Counted from the stretch's first letter, positions 34,140 to 43,385 are shown. The stretch: DNA of 64,000 bases from Hellea sp964472905 (GCA_964472905.1 CAYYMI010000002.1:12927-76926), one strand, 5' to 3'. Notes: generated by a model not told the origin, from the letters alone. Made by a program: numbers and translations.

Positions 34140-35528
34140 ATGTCTGAGGTAAGCTCACATACGCAGCCGCAAAAAGCGGTTATGCCCAAAAGCTGGGGCG
34201 GGGAAATGCGCGCGCTGCTCGTGCTGGGCATTCCTATGGCCGCGGCGCAATTCGTTCAATATTTAGTCTTCTTCTTTGATACGGCCATGATTGGGCGAAT
34301 TAGCCCTGAAGATGTCGCGGCGGCATCTCTGGGCAGCGTGATTTACTTTGCCCTGTGGATGCTCGGCTCTGGCCCTGTCATGGCCGTCTCTCCGCTTGTC
34401 GCCCAAGCTTTAGGGGCTGACCAGAACAGCACACAAGACGCCAGACGGTCTGTGCGTATGGCGCTGTGGGTGATTTTTCTCATGACCCCCGTCATTATAC
34501 TCCTACTGACATTCACCGAACCCTTGGCCTTAAAATTAGGGCAAGACCCTGAAGTCGCCGAAAAGGCCGGACGTTATGTTTTAGTCCTTGGGCCCGGCCT
34601 TGCCTTTGCGATGGGAACCATGGCGCTGCGCAATTTTCTCGCCGCACTTGAGAAAACGATGATCCCCTTTGTTTTAGTCAGCATCGTCACAGCGCTGAAT
34701 ATTTTACTCAATTACATCTTAATTTTCGGGCATTTCGGCGCGCCCCGCCTTGAACTTGTCGGGGCTGGTATAGCCTCTTCGCTATCTTACATCTTTGGGT
34801 TCTTTTTGTTTGTTTTATATATCCTTCTCGATAAGCGCGCCAATAGCTTTCAAATTTTCAAAAACTTTTGGAAAACCGATTGGGGGCGGTTCAAGGAAGT
34901 TGTGGCTTTGGGCTGGCCGATTAGCCTGACGACCTTATTTGAAGGGATGTTATTTAACGCCGCCGTTATTATCATGGGCGTTATTGGCGTTATGGAGCAA
35001 GCCGCCTATCAAATCGCGCTCAATGTCGCCGCGCTCGCCTTTATGTTGCCATGGGGCCTGTCTATGGCGGGGGCTGTGCGTATTGGCCTTGCTGAAGGCG
35101 CAGGTAATAAGGCGGCCATCAGACGCTGCACGGGAGTCACACTCATTGCCGCAGTTTGCGGTATTATGCTCATGGCTATTCCTATCACCCTCGCCCCAGA
35201 GTTTATCACCTCGCTTTATCTTGATCTTGAAAAACCGGATAACGCGCAAGTTATTGCGCTCGTTATCGGGTTTTTACCGATTGCCGCCGCCTTTATGTTG
35301 TTTGATGCCAGCCAAGTCGCGGCCAATCAGTTATTGCGCGGCCTTAAAGATGTGAAATGGCCCATGGTCCTCACGGGGATAAGTTATTGGGTCATAGGCT
35401 TCCCTATTGCCTATTATCTTGGCCTTAAGACCGATATTGGCGCAAACGGCGTTTGGTACGGCCTGATGGCAGGCTTAATCGCAGCCTCTATTTTGTTGGG
35501 ATGGCGGCTAAACCGCCGTACAGCCTAG
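34140..35528 (+). CDS. MATE-family multidrug/toxin efflux transporter
   Basis: The 462-residue membrane protein has twelve predicted helices in two six-helix halves. Each half begins with the MATE pattern: ALLVLGIPMAAAQFVQYLV with FFDTAMIGR, and LGWPISLTTLFEGMLFN. MATE proteins export cationic compounds against Na+ or H+. The ATG at 34140 gives the usual length; the open frame starts 32 codons earlier with a non-hydrophobic extension. Its end overlaps the convergent DUF1491 gene by four bases. Confidence 0.88.
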   Translation: MSEVSSHTQPQKAVMPKSWGGEMRALLVLGIPMAAAQFVQYLVFFFDTAMIGRISPEDVAAASLGSVIYFALWMLGSGPVMAVSPLVAQALGADQNSTQDARRSVRMALWVIFLMTPVIILLLTFTEPLALKLGQDPEVAEKAGRYVLVLGPGLAFAMGTMALRNFLAALEKTMIPFVLVSIVTALNILLNYILIFGHFGAPRLELVGAGIASSLSYIFGFFLFVLYILLDKRANSFQIFKNFWKTDWGRFKEVVALGWPISLTTLFEGMLFNAAVIIMGVIGVMEQAAYQIALNVAALAFMLPWGLSMAGAVRIGLAEGAGNKAAIRRCTGVTLIAAVCGIMLMAIPITLAPEFITSLYLDLEKPDNAQVIALVIGFLPIAAAFMLFDASQVAANQLLRGLKDVKWPMVLTGISYWVIGFPIAYYLGLKTDIGANGVWYGLMAGLIAASILLGWRLNRRTA

Positions 35529-35857
35529 GTTTTTTCGATAGGTTCGGTCAGAAAATGCCTGCCTTTTCGATCTTCGATTTCAAGCACCCAAAGATCGGGA
35601 TCATCATCTATACGTGTGTTGATATAATGGTCAATTTCGCCCTCTAGGCTGGGGCCTTTAGGCCACCACACACGCTCGCCATTCATATTGCGAACTGGGC
35701 GGTAAAGGACCGCTTGGCCGTCCAAGGTTCGCACCTTCACTAAACACGCCCCGGCATCAGGATCGCCTTTGCGAATAACTGCCGCAAAAGCCCCATTTTG
35801 CTCGGCCTGACGGATAAGGGCAGAGGTCCAAAATCCTGCCTTTAAACGCGTACTCAT
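35525..35857 (-). CDS. DUF1491 family protein
   Basis: The 110-residue protein fits the alphaproteobacterial DUF1491 family: LKAGFWTSALIRQAEQNGA, VIRKGDPDAGACLVKV, the Trp-containing WPKG stretch and DPDLWVLEIEDRKGRHFL near the end. Function is unknown; it is small, soluble and widely conserved in the class. It runs convergently with the MATE gene, and the 110 bases upstream separate it from the BcsB-like gene. Confidence 0.85.
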   Translation of the reverse strand: MSTRLKAGFWTSALIRQAEQNGAFAAVIRKGDPDAGACLVKVRTLDGQAVLYRPVRNMNGERVWWPKGPSLEGEIDHYINTRIDDDPDLWVLEIEDRKGRHFLTEPIEKT

Positions 35858-35967
35858 AGCTCGGATTCTCGTCTCAAAAGCCTAGCTGTTAACAAATACT
35901 CGAAAATTGGCATATCTGGCACTCATCTTGCTTTGTTTACCTCAGATTAATCATGAGGCCTCGGACT

Positions 35968-38595
35968 ATGTCCCAATTCAAGCAAAAAGCTCTTCAGACA
36001 ATAGCTTTGAGTGCTCTTTTAGGCTCAATTCTAGCCCCTGTCACCGCAAATGCGGCCATGACAGCATCTCAGGGCCGAAACGTCATCTATAAAACGACAT
36101 TTAACGATCTGGACAGCGCGAAATCAACGGTTCTGGATTGGAAAAACCAAAGCGCTGAATTTAGCTTTGATATGACCGATGCGGATTGGACGGATGGACT
36201 AGAATTACTCCTCTCGGCCGACCCTTTAGGGCGCGTCAGTTCCCGCACGCCTATTATGGTCCAGTTTAACAATAGCAAACCCAAACCCATTGTCACGCGG
36301 GGCCAAGGCTTTGATACACGGATTAAGCTTGATAAAGCTAAAATTCGTCCGCGCCGTAACAAAGTTAAATTCACTTATAAAACCCCGTCCGGCGCAGAAT
36401 GCTTACTCCCACAACATGGGGGATGGCGCTTGAATTTTGATGAAAGCTTCGTGGTTGTTAAAGCCAGAGCCAAGTCCAGAACATTTCAGCTCCGTGAAAT
36501 TGAAGCTCGGCTCGCCAACGCAACAACAGCGCCTAAATCAATTAGCATTCTCGCGCGCGGGCAAAATACAGCTAAATTACAAGCCTTAGCCGCACAGGGC
36601 ATCGGCATGCGCGTTAAAAATTTACCCGATTTCAAAACAACAAAATCAAATTCAGAATTTGAAATTGTCCTTGGCCGCCGCGATGAGCTTTACGGTTGGG
36701 TCAACGATAAAGATATCTTAAATGGATCAGGGCCAAAAATAGCTGTTCATGACGGACGCCCTATGCGGCTTGTCATAACGGGTGACACCGATGAAGAGGT
36801 CATAAGTACAGCGAGCGCCTTTGCCACGCATAGTTTGCCAAAGAGTCATCGGTCAAAAACAAGCCTCGGTGAAATGCATTTGCAACCGTCTTTTCAAGAC
36901 AATCATCCAACCCTAGAAGGCAAAATTAAAATTTCAGACCTTGGCGGAACCTATTTTGAAAAAGGTTGGGGCCCAACGGCAAACCGCGTCAGGTTTAATG
37001 TGGCTGACCCTATCGCGAGTAAAGGCGAGATATTACTGCGGCTTGCGAGTAATAAGAACGTGAACAAAGAGTCTCGCGTCTCCGTTATGTTGAACGGAAA
37101 ATCATTGGGCTATACTCAACTGGATAAAGCGCGAAAAACGGTTGTTTTTGATATTCCAGAAGGCAGCCTTTTAGGATCGGAAAATCTTTTGACGATTACG
37201 CCAGATTTAAGCTTAGCACCAGATGGCCTAGCAAAAGAATCGGGCTGTAATTTCATTCAAAAAATGCCGGGGTTTTATCTCGGAGATGGGTCGAAATTAA
37301 AAATCGAAACAGCTGAACCCTCCCCTGTTGCAGAGCTCAGCAAAATGACAGCAACCGGCGCGCCATTCTCTTTAGAAAGCGGCAAGGACACCCTTGTTAT
37401 ACTGCCCGCTGGCTCCTCACGTGACTACGCGGCCTCGTTAAAAGTTTTAGCCAAACTTGCCAAATCATCTGGCGGAGGCTGGACAGATGCCGATTTCATT
37501 CGGTCAACAAATTATGCCGCCATGTCGCCCGAGAAAAACATTCTTTTCGTCGGCCCAAGCTCAGCCCTAAGGGGAAGCTTACGTAGCTCTGCGCCGAAAG
37601 GTCTGAGCTCCGCCTTAAGAGGAAAAACACTCAACGGAACCGGACGTTTCATTGCTGAGAATGATAGATTTGCCAGCAATGACGCGTTAGCCACGATGCG
37701 GCTCTATGCCGCCAGACAAGCTAAGACGGGACGTATTGGTCAAGGTGGGGTCGCCGCATTATATCCCTCTCCTCTTGGGACCGGAAAAGTCTTAGGCGTT
37801 ATAACAAATGTGCCAGGGCGCGGCTTCTCCTATGTTGCCAATGATCTGGTCAAGCCTAAGCATTGGAACGCCCTTGAAGGCAGCGTTGCGCGGTGGAATA
37901 AATCTAACGTTTTGATGGCTCAAACGGCCGTTGACATTCCTGGTTATGTGGCCCCCAAACCTAAATTAGGAAGCCTTTCAGATATCACATCTGGATTTTC
38001 ATTCTCGAGCTTTGAGATGCCCTCATTTGAGTGGGATGGATTTAGTTTAGACGAGTTTGATGCCGAGTTAGCCAAAGCTAGGATCGCAAACTTTAAGACG
38101 CGTCTTCATACCCTCGTCACTAAAACTTTTAAACCTGATGTGTCTGATCAAGAAATTAAAAAAACGGCTGAGGCAAAAGCTGCTACGGTGAAATTTGTGC
38201 CCCCTCAAAAAGCAACGGTCAAAATTGCTGTTCCTGAAGTACCGAAAGGAACCGCAACCGAAGCCCCAAAACTGGAATTACGTGGGTTGTCAGAAGTCCG
38301 CTCTCACTCCCAAGGAGCTTTGACATTCGTCAGTAATGCCAAGACAAATATTCAAAACTGGTGGCAGGGTCATAATTTTGACGCCAAGATAAATGGCCTT
38401 AAAAGCAAAATCAGCGCGCTAGGGACTATACAGAAAATATCAAAATCGGATCACGTCAACCCAAATGCCAATGCCATGGACTGGGAAGATATGAGCATGT
38501 CCACGCTTTTACTCTTCCTGATTATCGGGAGCATATTTGCTTTAATGGGCCTCGTGACGCCTAATGAGCAAAGCCGTAAAAGGCCTAGATCATAA
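35968..38595 (+). CDS. BcsB-like periplasmic protein with C-terminal membrane anchor
   Basis: The protein of about 875 residues has a signal peptide (LSALLGSILAPVTANA) and the repeating layout of the cellulose-synthase partner BcsB. A jelly-roll domain holds LELLLSADPLGRVSSRTPIM and ECLLPQHGGWRLNF. A flavodoxin-like domain follows (VLGRRDELYGW, LVITGDTDEE), then a second jelly roll (RVSVMLNGKSLGYTQ, DIPEGSLLGSENLLTI, SGCNF). It ends with a single C-terminal helix (MSTLLLFLIIGSIFALMGLV). No bcsA, bcsZ or bcsC is nearby. Instead it converges on the MotA/VWA operon. Identification rests on fold pattern, so another polysaccharide or an unrelated role is possible. Confidence 0.65.
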   Translation: MSQFKQKALQTIALSALLGSILAPVTANAAMTASQGRNVIYKTTFNDLDSAKSTVLDWKNQSAEFSFDMTDADWTDGLELLLSADPLGRVSSRTPIMVQFNNSKPKPIVTRGQGFDTRIKLDKAKIRPRRNKVKFTYKTPSGAECLLPQHGGWRLNFDESFVVVKARAKSRTFQLREIEARLANATTAPKSISILARGQNTAKLQALAAQGIGMRVKNLPDFKTTKSNSEFEIVLGRRDELYGWVNDKDILNGSGPKIAVHDGRPMRLVITGDTDEEVISTASAFATHSLPKSHRSKTSLGEMHLQPSFQDNHPTLEGKIKISDLGGTYFEKGWGPTANRVRFNVADPIASKGEILLRLASNKNVNKESRVSVMLNGKSLGYTQLDKARKTVVFDIPEGSLLGSENLLTITPDLSLAPDGLAKESGCNFIQKMPGFYLGDGSKLKIETAEPSPVAELSKMTATGAPFSLESGKDTLVILPAGSSRDYAASLKVLAKLAKSSGGGWTDADFIRSTNYAAMSPEKNILFVGPSSALRGSLRSSAPKGLSSALRGKTLNGTGRFIAENDRFASNDALATMRLYAARQAKTGRIGQGGVAALYPSPLGTGKVLGVITNVPGRGFSYVANDLVKPKHWNALEGSVARWNKSNVLMAQTAVDIPGYVAPKPKLGSLSDITSGFSFSSFEMPSFEWDGFSLDEFDAELAKARIANFKTRLHTLVTKTFKPDVSDQEIKKTAEAKAATVKFVPPQKATVKIAVPEVPKGTATEAPKLELRGLSEVRSHSQGALTFVSNAKTNIQNWWQGHNFDAKINGLKSKISALGTIQKISKSDHVNPNANAMDWEDMSMSTLLLFLIIGSIFALMGLVTPNEQSRKRPRS

Positions 38596-38628
38596 AAGTA
38601 AAGCCTGTGACCTTCTCTAAAGGCGGGT

Positions 38629-39966
38629 TTATTCTGATGTCTTCTTTAAGAAATCAGACGCGCTCGTTTTCCGTCCATTAGACGCCCGTTCCGCGCGCGT
38701 CGTCCGGATACGCTCTAACGGGCCTATCTGTTCCGCTTGGCCGCGAGTTTGGATATCTGCAAAATCTTCATTTTGACTACTGCCATTTTGACTATTATTT
38801 GATGCGCTGGCTTGTGAGCTTTGCTGATCACCTGTGCCTTGTTGATCGGCTTGTTGTTGTCCTTGACCCTGCTGACCTTGGCCTTGCTGCTGACCTTGCC
38901 CTTGTTGAGCTGAAGCTTGTTGACCTTGGTCGCTTTGGCCCTGCTGGCTCTGACCTTGACCTTGCGATCCATTTTGCGAACTTTGCTGGCCAGCCTGTTG
39001 TCCTTGACCCTGTTGGCTTTGCCCTTGCTGACCCTGTCCAGTTTGACCTTGACCTTGTTGGCTTTGACCTTGTTGTCCCAGTCCTTGTTGTCCTTGCCCC
39101 GACTGACCTTGCCCGAATGGTGACTGTCCAAATGGAGATTGACCTTGACCCTGCTGATCTGAACCTTGTTGACCCGTCCCTTGTTGATTTTGGCCTTGAG
39201 AGCCTCCGCCACTTCCGAGGGGGTCTTGTTTTTGACCTTGTCCGAAACCGCCATTGGGAATTTGACCAATGCCCGTTCCCGTTTCTGACCCAGTCGGGCT
39301 TGATCCGCCACCATAGCCGCTGCGAGGTTGAAGCCCTTTAATACGGGCTAGAATATCGGCAACAGAGGCGCTCGATCCGCCGCGAAGAGGGGTCGGCCCT
39401 TTATAGCCTGAACGGCTCGAAGAAGGTTCGCCTCCCCCGCCTGAGCTTTGACCACTTGGTGATCCGCCGCTCTGTCCGGCATCTGCCACTTTATCGGCGC
39501 TTCCTTGACCACCTTGCCCTGATTGATCACCCTGATCACTCCCTTGTTGATTACCCCCTTGGCCGCCGCCTTTAAGGTCTTCGACGATATCTTCCCAAGC
39601 TTCTTTTTCTTGCTCTTGAAGGTCAGAATCTGATTTCGCGGCTTCACTGGGGTTATAAGGCATATCGGGCGTTGTTCCCGGCTCACTGGTCGCCAATATC
39701 TTCGCGCGTTCCTTTAATAAGTGACGACGGGATTCTTCGGGGAGAGTCTCAATGGGATTAGGCGGGCCGTAACCATTACCGCTGCCAATGTTGCGGTTAT
39801 TTAAAATATCTTCGAAAATATCCGTTGTATCGCTTTTTTTCTGCGATTTACGCCAATCTTCTTCAGACTGGTCTGTTTGTTCGGTCGATTGTGCATAGGC
39901 TGGCGCGGCATCAGCCATGACTAATATTGATGATCCTAATAAAAGGGCAAGTAGAACCTTTTTCAT
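38629..39966 (-). CDS. secreted Gln/Gly-rich low-complexity protein
   Basis: The 445-residue product starts MKKVLLALLLGSSILVMADA with predicted cleavage after AYA. The mature N-terminal 120 residues are ordinary and helical (PNPIETLPEESRRHLLKERA). They are followed by Gly/Ser segments and then about 150 residues made almost only of Gln, Gly and Ser in GQ/QGQ units, closing with a short charged tail (RIRTTRAERASNGRKTSASD). Such sequence is intrinsically disordered and may be adhesive or phase-separating. It is the last gene of the MORN-VWA-MotA operon, 33 bases from the convergent BcsB-like gene. Confidence 0.72.
   Translation of the reverse strand: MKKVLLALLLGSSILVMADAAPAYAQSTEQTDQSEEDWRKSQKKSDTTDIFEDILNNRNIGSGNGYGPPNPIETLPEESRRHLLKERAKILATSEPGTTPDMPYNPSEAAKSDSDLQEQEKEAWEDIVEDLKGGGQGGNQQGSDQGDQSGQGGQGSADKVADAGQSGGSPSGQSSGGGGEPSSSRSGYKGPTPLRGGSSASVADILARIKGLQPRSGYGGGSSPTGSETGTGIGQIPNGGFGQGQKQDPLGSGGGSQGQNQQGTGQQGSDQQGQGQSPFGQSPFGQGQSGQGQQGLGQQGQSQQGQGQTGQGQQGQSQQGQGQQAGQQSSQNGSQGQGQSQQGQSDQGQQASAQQGQGQQQGQGQQGQGQQQADQQGTGDQQSSQASASNNSQNGSSQNEDFADIQTRGQAEQIGPLERIRTTRAERASNGRKTSASDFLKKTSE
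38830..39240 (-). repeat. degenerate coding repeat (Gln-Gly units)
   Basis: The stretch is built from irregular copies of 6-12 base units reading CCTTGTTG, CCTTGACC or CCCTGCTG on the plus strand, which encode Gly-Gln-Gly-Gln on the minus strand. Copies differ at third codon positions, so selection seems to keep the amino acid composition rather than the DNA repeat. Length may vary between strains. Confidence 0.7.
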
Positions 39967-40020
39967 AATGTCTCTGTCATAGCACAATTAACCTGACTGC
40001 GCCATGAATGTATCATTCAG

Positions 40021-41601
40021 CTAATTTTCAATCTTTCGCACAACCCGAAATCCGGTAAAATCATTACTATCGCCGCGGCGCTGCATGAGACGTGCTGCAT
40101 AACGCAGATCAGCAGGCCCTGAGAACCAAGAGCCGCCGCGTACGACGCGTTGATTACAGCTGCCCCGTTCATCCGCGCGGCCATCTGTCGGCGCGTCGCG
40201 AAGATTCAGCGTATTACAATCCTGCGTCCATTCGGCGACATTACCAATCATATCTTTCAGACCAAATTTGTTTTTGCTCAGCGTGCCAGCTGGTAATGTG
40301 CGATCACTTGACGGGTCACTACACTCGCTATTGCCCCATTTAAGTCCGCTTTCTGTCCCTGCTCCATTGGCAAAGGCGCACAGCGCTTTTGTCGACCCGC
40401 CTACAAATGTGCCTGTTTCACCGCCACGCGCGGCATATTCCCACTGAGATTCAGATGGGAGACTATAAGAAAACCCTGTTTTAGAGGACAGCCAAGACAC
40501 ATATTTTTGCGCCTCATTCCAGCTCACATTAATCACGGGGCGGCGGCCTTGGCCCCACCCATTATCAGACGGGTTGCCGCTACATCCCCCCGCAGACACG
40601 CAGGCGCTATATTCGGAAAATGTCACTTCGGTCACGCCCATGGCGAATAAATTAGAGAATGTCACTGGGCGCTGCGGCTTTTCATTTGGCCGGGCATCCG
40701 TTTCATTATCGCCTGCGCCTAAATTTGCATTTCCAGTTGGCAAACTCACCATGGACGGACAGACATCACAATCTTGGAACACACGGCCCGGTGCAGGCTT
40801 CAGCTGTTCAATGGCGGCGACGGCTTGCGGGACATAAGCCCCTTGCGGATAGCTGGTTAAATATTGTTGATAGCTGTCAACGCGATTGGCCGCTTTGGCC
40901 GCTTCCCACGCGGCAGTATCAGCCGCTCGCGCGGCGGCGCTGGCTTGATCGGCTTTAATCTGGTCAATCCGTTTTTGCGCTTCATCAATATATTGGCCCG
41001 TCGGATGTTGGGTCAGATAGCGGCCATAGCTATCTATCGTATTGGTTCGGGCCGCGGCCTCCCAATCGGTTTTATCACGCGCGGCGCGTTCAGCCGCATC
41101 TTTAGCGATGGCTTCGGCCCGCGCTTTAATTTCGGCAATTTTCTCGCGGGCCTTCGAAGCATGCAGCCCTTCAGGCCAAGCTTCCAGATAGTCCTCATAG
41201 CCTGCCAAGGTCTGGCGCTGCTCTGCCGTCGCCCAAGCTTTATTATCATAGGCGTTGATTTCTTTCTGGGCATCTTCTTTAAACTTTCCATCGGGGAAAA
41301 GCGTCAGATATTCGCGGTAACCTTCAAGCGTGTCTTTCTCAAGCGCTCTTATCCACGCTTCTTCATCCGAGCTTTTCTTGACAGGCTCAGCTTTATTTTC
41401 ATCCGTTTTTTCAGCCGTTGGGAGGTCAATTTTACCCTTCGGCACATTGTCAGGCACAACAACTTTTGAAGCGAGCCAAATCGCTCCGGCAATAATCGCC
41501 AAAAGCAAAAGCGCGCTGAGAAGCCACCGCCCAATAGGGGCGCGCTCCGCCTTAACGCCATAATCTTCGGTTTCGTTTTTGGGCGGTTCCCAATCACTCA
41601 T
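40021..41601 (-). CDS. membrane-anchored repeat protein with FGE/SUMF1-fold domain lacking catalytic Cys
   Basis: The 526-residue protein has a short cytoplasmic N-terminus, one transmembrane helix (about 26-45) and about four ~40-residue helical repeats with the pattern W-x-A, T-L/I-x-x-Y, Y-L, P-x-G (for example TLAGYEDYLEAWPEG, NRVDSYQQYLTSYPQG). A C-terminal formylglycine-generating-enzyme-like domain runs from about 285. Fold markers are VTEVTFSEY, PVINVSWNEAQKYVSWLS, LPSESQWEYAARGG, GNVAEWTQD and RGGSWFSG. True FGEs have two Cys after RGGS; here Phe-Ser-Gly-Pro replaces them. A binding rather than sulfatase-activating role is likely. One-base junction with the channel gene. Confidence 0.83.
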   Translation of the reverse strand: MSDWEPPKNETEDYGVKAERAPIGRWLLSALLLLAIIAGAIWLASKVVVPDNVPKGKIDLPTAEKTDENKAEPVKKSSDEEAWIRALEKDTLEGYREYLTLFPDGKFKEDAQKEINAYDNKAWATAEQRQTLAGYEDYLEAWPEGLHASKAREKIAEIKARAEAIAKDAAERAARDKTDWEAAARTNTIDSYGRYLTQHPTGQYIDEAQKRIDQIKADQASAAARAADTAAWEAAKAANRVDSYQQYLTSYPQGAYVPQAVAAIEQLKPAPGRVFQDCDVCPSMVSLPTGNANLGAGDNETDARPNEKPQRPVTFSNLFAMGVTEVTFSEYSACVSAGGCSGNPSDNGWGQGRRPVINVSWNEAQKYVSWLSSKTGFSYSLPSESQWEYAARGGETGTFVGGSTKALCAFANGAGTESGLKWGNSECSDPSSDRTLPAGTLSKNKFGLKDMIGNVAEWTQDCNTLNLRDAPTDGRADERGSCNQRVVRGGSWFSGPADLRYAARLMQRRGDSNDFTGFRVVRKIEN

Positions 41602-42368
41602 TATTTTGCTCCGCCAATTCTGAGGATCAAGTTATCCAGACAATACTGCCCCGCCTCATTGAGCGCCCGTTCTTCTTTGGATTGAACCAAAGACTGTATC
41701 AAGACCAAAACGGCTGACATAATCAAAGCCAAAAGCGTTGTCGTAAAGGCCACACCCAGACGGCTTGTGACTTGGTAGAGAAAGTCTTCGGCGTCGGCAT
41801 TGGCGGGAACACCTGCATATTGGAGCGCAAACATAATCCCCATCACGGTCCCGATAAACCCAAGGGACGGGATGAGCCATGTGAGATAGCGCAAGATAGA
41901 ATAACGCAAATCAATCTCATGCATGTAAAGCTCAAGCGATGAATTTAAAACCGAGATGGCTTGATCTTCTTTGCCGCTAATCCGGTATTGATCTATCGTT
42001 CGCGTAATCATTCGCGGCAAGAAGGCCTCTTTGGCAAAGCGGCGGTTTTTAATGCTGTCTTTGATTTTATCCAGCATATCGACATCGAGCTTACGGTCAT
42101 CCGTCGGCAGATAACCGCGCTTTAATTGACTTTGTTCATCACTCGCCGCGCTCCATCTAAGAAACAATTCACCAAACCCAATAAATAGAGCGACCCACAT
42201 AATATTTTGAACCGTAAACGGCCAAAACGGGGCGTCGGCATCGAGCAAAATTTCTTGTAATGTCGGGCCGAGCGTAAAGCGCATAATGCCGATTAAAACA
42301 ATCGCGGCCATTATTGACAAAAGAAAGACAACTAAACGTCTGAGCCATCCGGCGCTATTCGATTTCAT
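41601..42368 (-). CDS. MotA/TolQ/ExbB-type proton channel subunit
   Basis: The 255-residue protein has four transmembrane helices, about 10-29, 52-70, 162-184 and 204-228, with a cytoplasmic loop of about 90 residues between the second and third. The segment LIPSLGFIGTVMGIMFAL and the last helix GVAFTTTLLALIMSAVLVLI match the family's pore-lining helices. Such proteins form pentamers around two MotB/TolR/ExbD-type subunits and use the ion gradient. Two candidate partners are encoded directly upstream in the operon. Sequence context does not fit flagellar MotA, Tol-Pal or a TonB system. Confidence 0.88.
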   Translation of the reverse strand: MKSNSAGWLRRLVVFLLSIMAAIVLIGIMRFTLGPTLQEILLDADAPFWPFTVQNIMWVALFIGFGELFLRWSAASDEQSQLKRGYLPTDDRKLDVDMLDKIKDSIKNRRFAKEAFLPRMITRTIDQYRISGKEDQAISVLNSSLELYMHEIDLRYSILRYLTWLIPSLGFIGTVMGIMFALQYAGVPANADAEDFLYQVTSRLGVAFTTTLLALIMSAVLVLIQSLVQSKEERALNEAGQYCLDNLILRIGGAK

Positions 42369-42407
42369 GATGGAATCCTCTTTGAGAGTTTATAGCTGAA
42401 TTTAGCA

Positions 42408-43385
42408 TTAATCGCATACCCCTTTATTTGGGGACGCTAAGGCCATGAATTGTCCATTATTTGAGTCTGACAAGGCCTGCATAAAATCAATGGTTCCTCG
42501 ATAATCAAAATAGTTCCCTACAACAACGGAATGGATTTCTTTGCGCCCTCCATTGATTTGGGTGATGCGGCGCGCCAGAGCCGTGGGCGATAATCCGTCA
42601 TTCACGCGGGGGTTAGGCAGGCCGTCACTGACAAGGAAGACGGCTTCGCCGGGGCCATTTAATATCTTCTCAAAAGCATTGAGCATAGACGCCGAGCCAC
42701 CAAACTTACCGGTCAGGCGCTTGGCAAAATTATTCGCCTCTGTTTGCGAGGTCGGTGTTACGTTACGAAGGCTACCCCCGATAGGCCAGACATCCGTCCT
42801 TGGCCCTGAATCGGTTTGTTGAAAACCCACAATTTTAAGGCCGTGATTATCCTGTAAGGATGAAACAATCCGTTTCACTGCTTTTTGAACTGACTCTTCA
42901 TGACCACCCAGACATCGATTTAAATCCATCGCAACAACGATATCATCTTTGGTCGTATTCATGCCCAAGAAGCGAAACTCGACAAGTTTCTTTTTCGGCT
43001 CATCCGCTGGGGCTGGTTCTTCAGCTATGGGTTCAGGCACGACAACGGCGCGCTGCGCTTGGGCTTTCTTTTCTTTTAAGGCGGCTTCTGCTGCGCGGAG
43101 CTCTGCTAATAATTTCTGCGCTTGGCTTTCAATATCCGACACATTTGCCGCCGAAGCCGAGAGTTTCTTCTCTAAAGCCTTTTTCTTTATTTTAGTTTCG
43201 ACAGCACTGTCTTCGGCGGCGCGAAGTAAATCGGCAATCGCGTTTTCAGGCGTGCGTTCAATCACCTCATTTTGATAATAGGGAAGCAGAATAATGGCGA
43301 GTAGCGCAAACGCTCCCATGGCCGCCGCGAAGAGATCAATGGCTGACATGGAGAAGACTTCGATTTCGCGGGCGCGTTGTTTCAT
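42408..43385 (-). CDS. MotB/TolR-like protein with periplasmic VWA-like domain, degenerate MIDAS
   Basis: The 325-residue bitopic protein has a single N-terminal helix with an embedded Asp17 (FSMSAIDLFAAAMGAF), the plan of MotB/TolR/ExbD plugs. A coiled coil (about 60-112) and a Pro/Glu linker follow, then a periplasmic von Willebrand A-like domain from about 135. At the metal site D-x-S-x-S has become DLNRC (154-158), and the usual Thr region reads GGSAS, while SDG (253-255) is kept, so metal-dependent adhesion is probably lost. It overlaps its intact paralogue by four bases; the two likely form a heteromeric plug. Confidence 0.83.
   Translation of the reverse strand: MKQRAREIEVFSMSAIDLFAAAMGAFALLAIILLPYYQNEVIERTPENAIADLLRAAEDSAVETKIKKKALEKKLSASAANVSDIESQAQKLLAELRAAEAALKEKKAQAQRAVVVPEPIAEEPAPADEPKKKLVEFRFLGMNTTKDDIVVAMDLNRCLGGHEESVQKAVKRIVSSLQDNHGLKIVGFQQTDSGPRTDVWPIGGSLRNVTPTSQTEANNFAKRLTGKFGGSASMLNAFEKILNGPGEAVFLVSDGLPNPRVNDGLSPTALARRITQINGGRKEIHSVVVGNYFDYRGTIDFMQALSDSNNGQFMALASPNKGVCD

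Noticed and set aside
38830..39240. A CRISPR array or tandem satellite, because the DNA looks strongly repetitive
   Set aside because: Repeat units are 6-12 bases, irregular and in frame with a secreted protein; there are no regular spacers or cas genes.
38799..39341. A 180-residue plus-strand open frame rich in Leu, Val and Asp
   Set aside because: It is the antisense of the Gln/Gly-rich coding repeat, whose composition removes stops in other frames.
40864..41469. A 201-residue plus-strand open frame antisense to the FGE-fold gene
   Set aside because: The minus-strand gene has clear domains, start and operon context; the antisense frame has no ribosome-binding site or recognisable protein features.
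40021..41601. A sulfatase-activating formylglycine-generating enzyme
   Set aside because: The two active-site Cys after RGGS are absent and no sulfatase gene is nearby.
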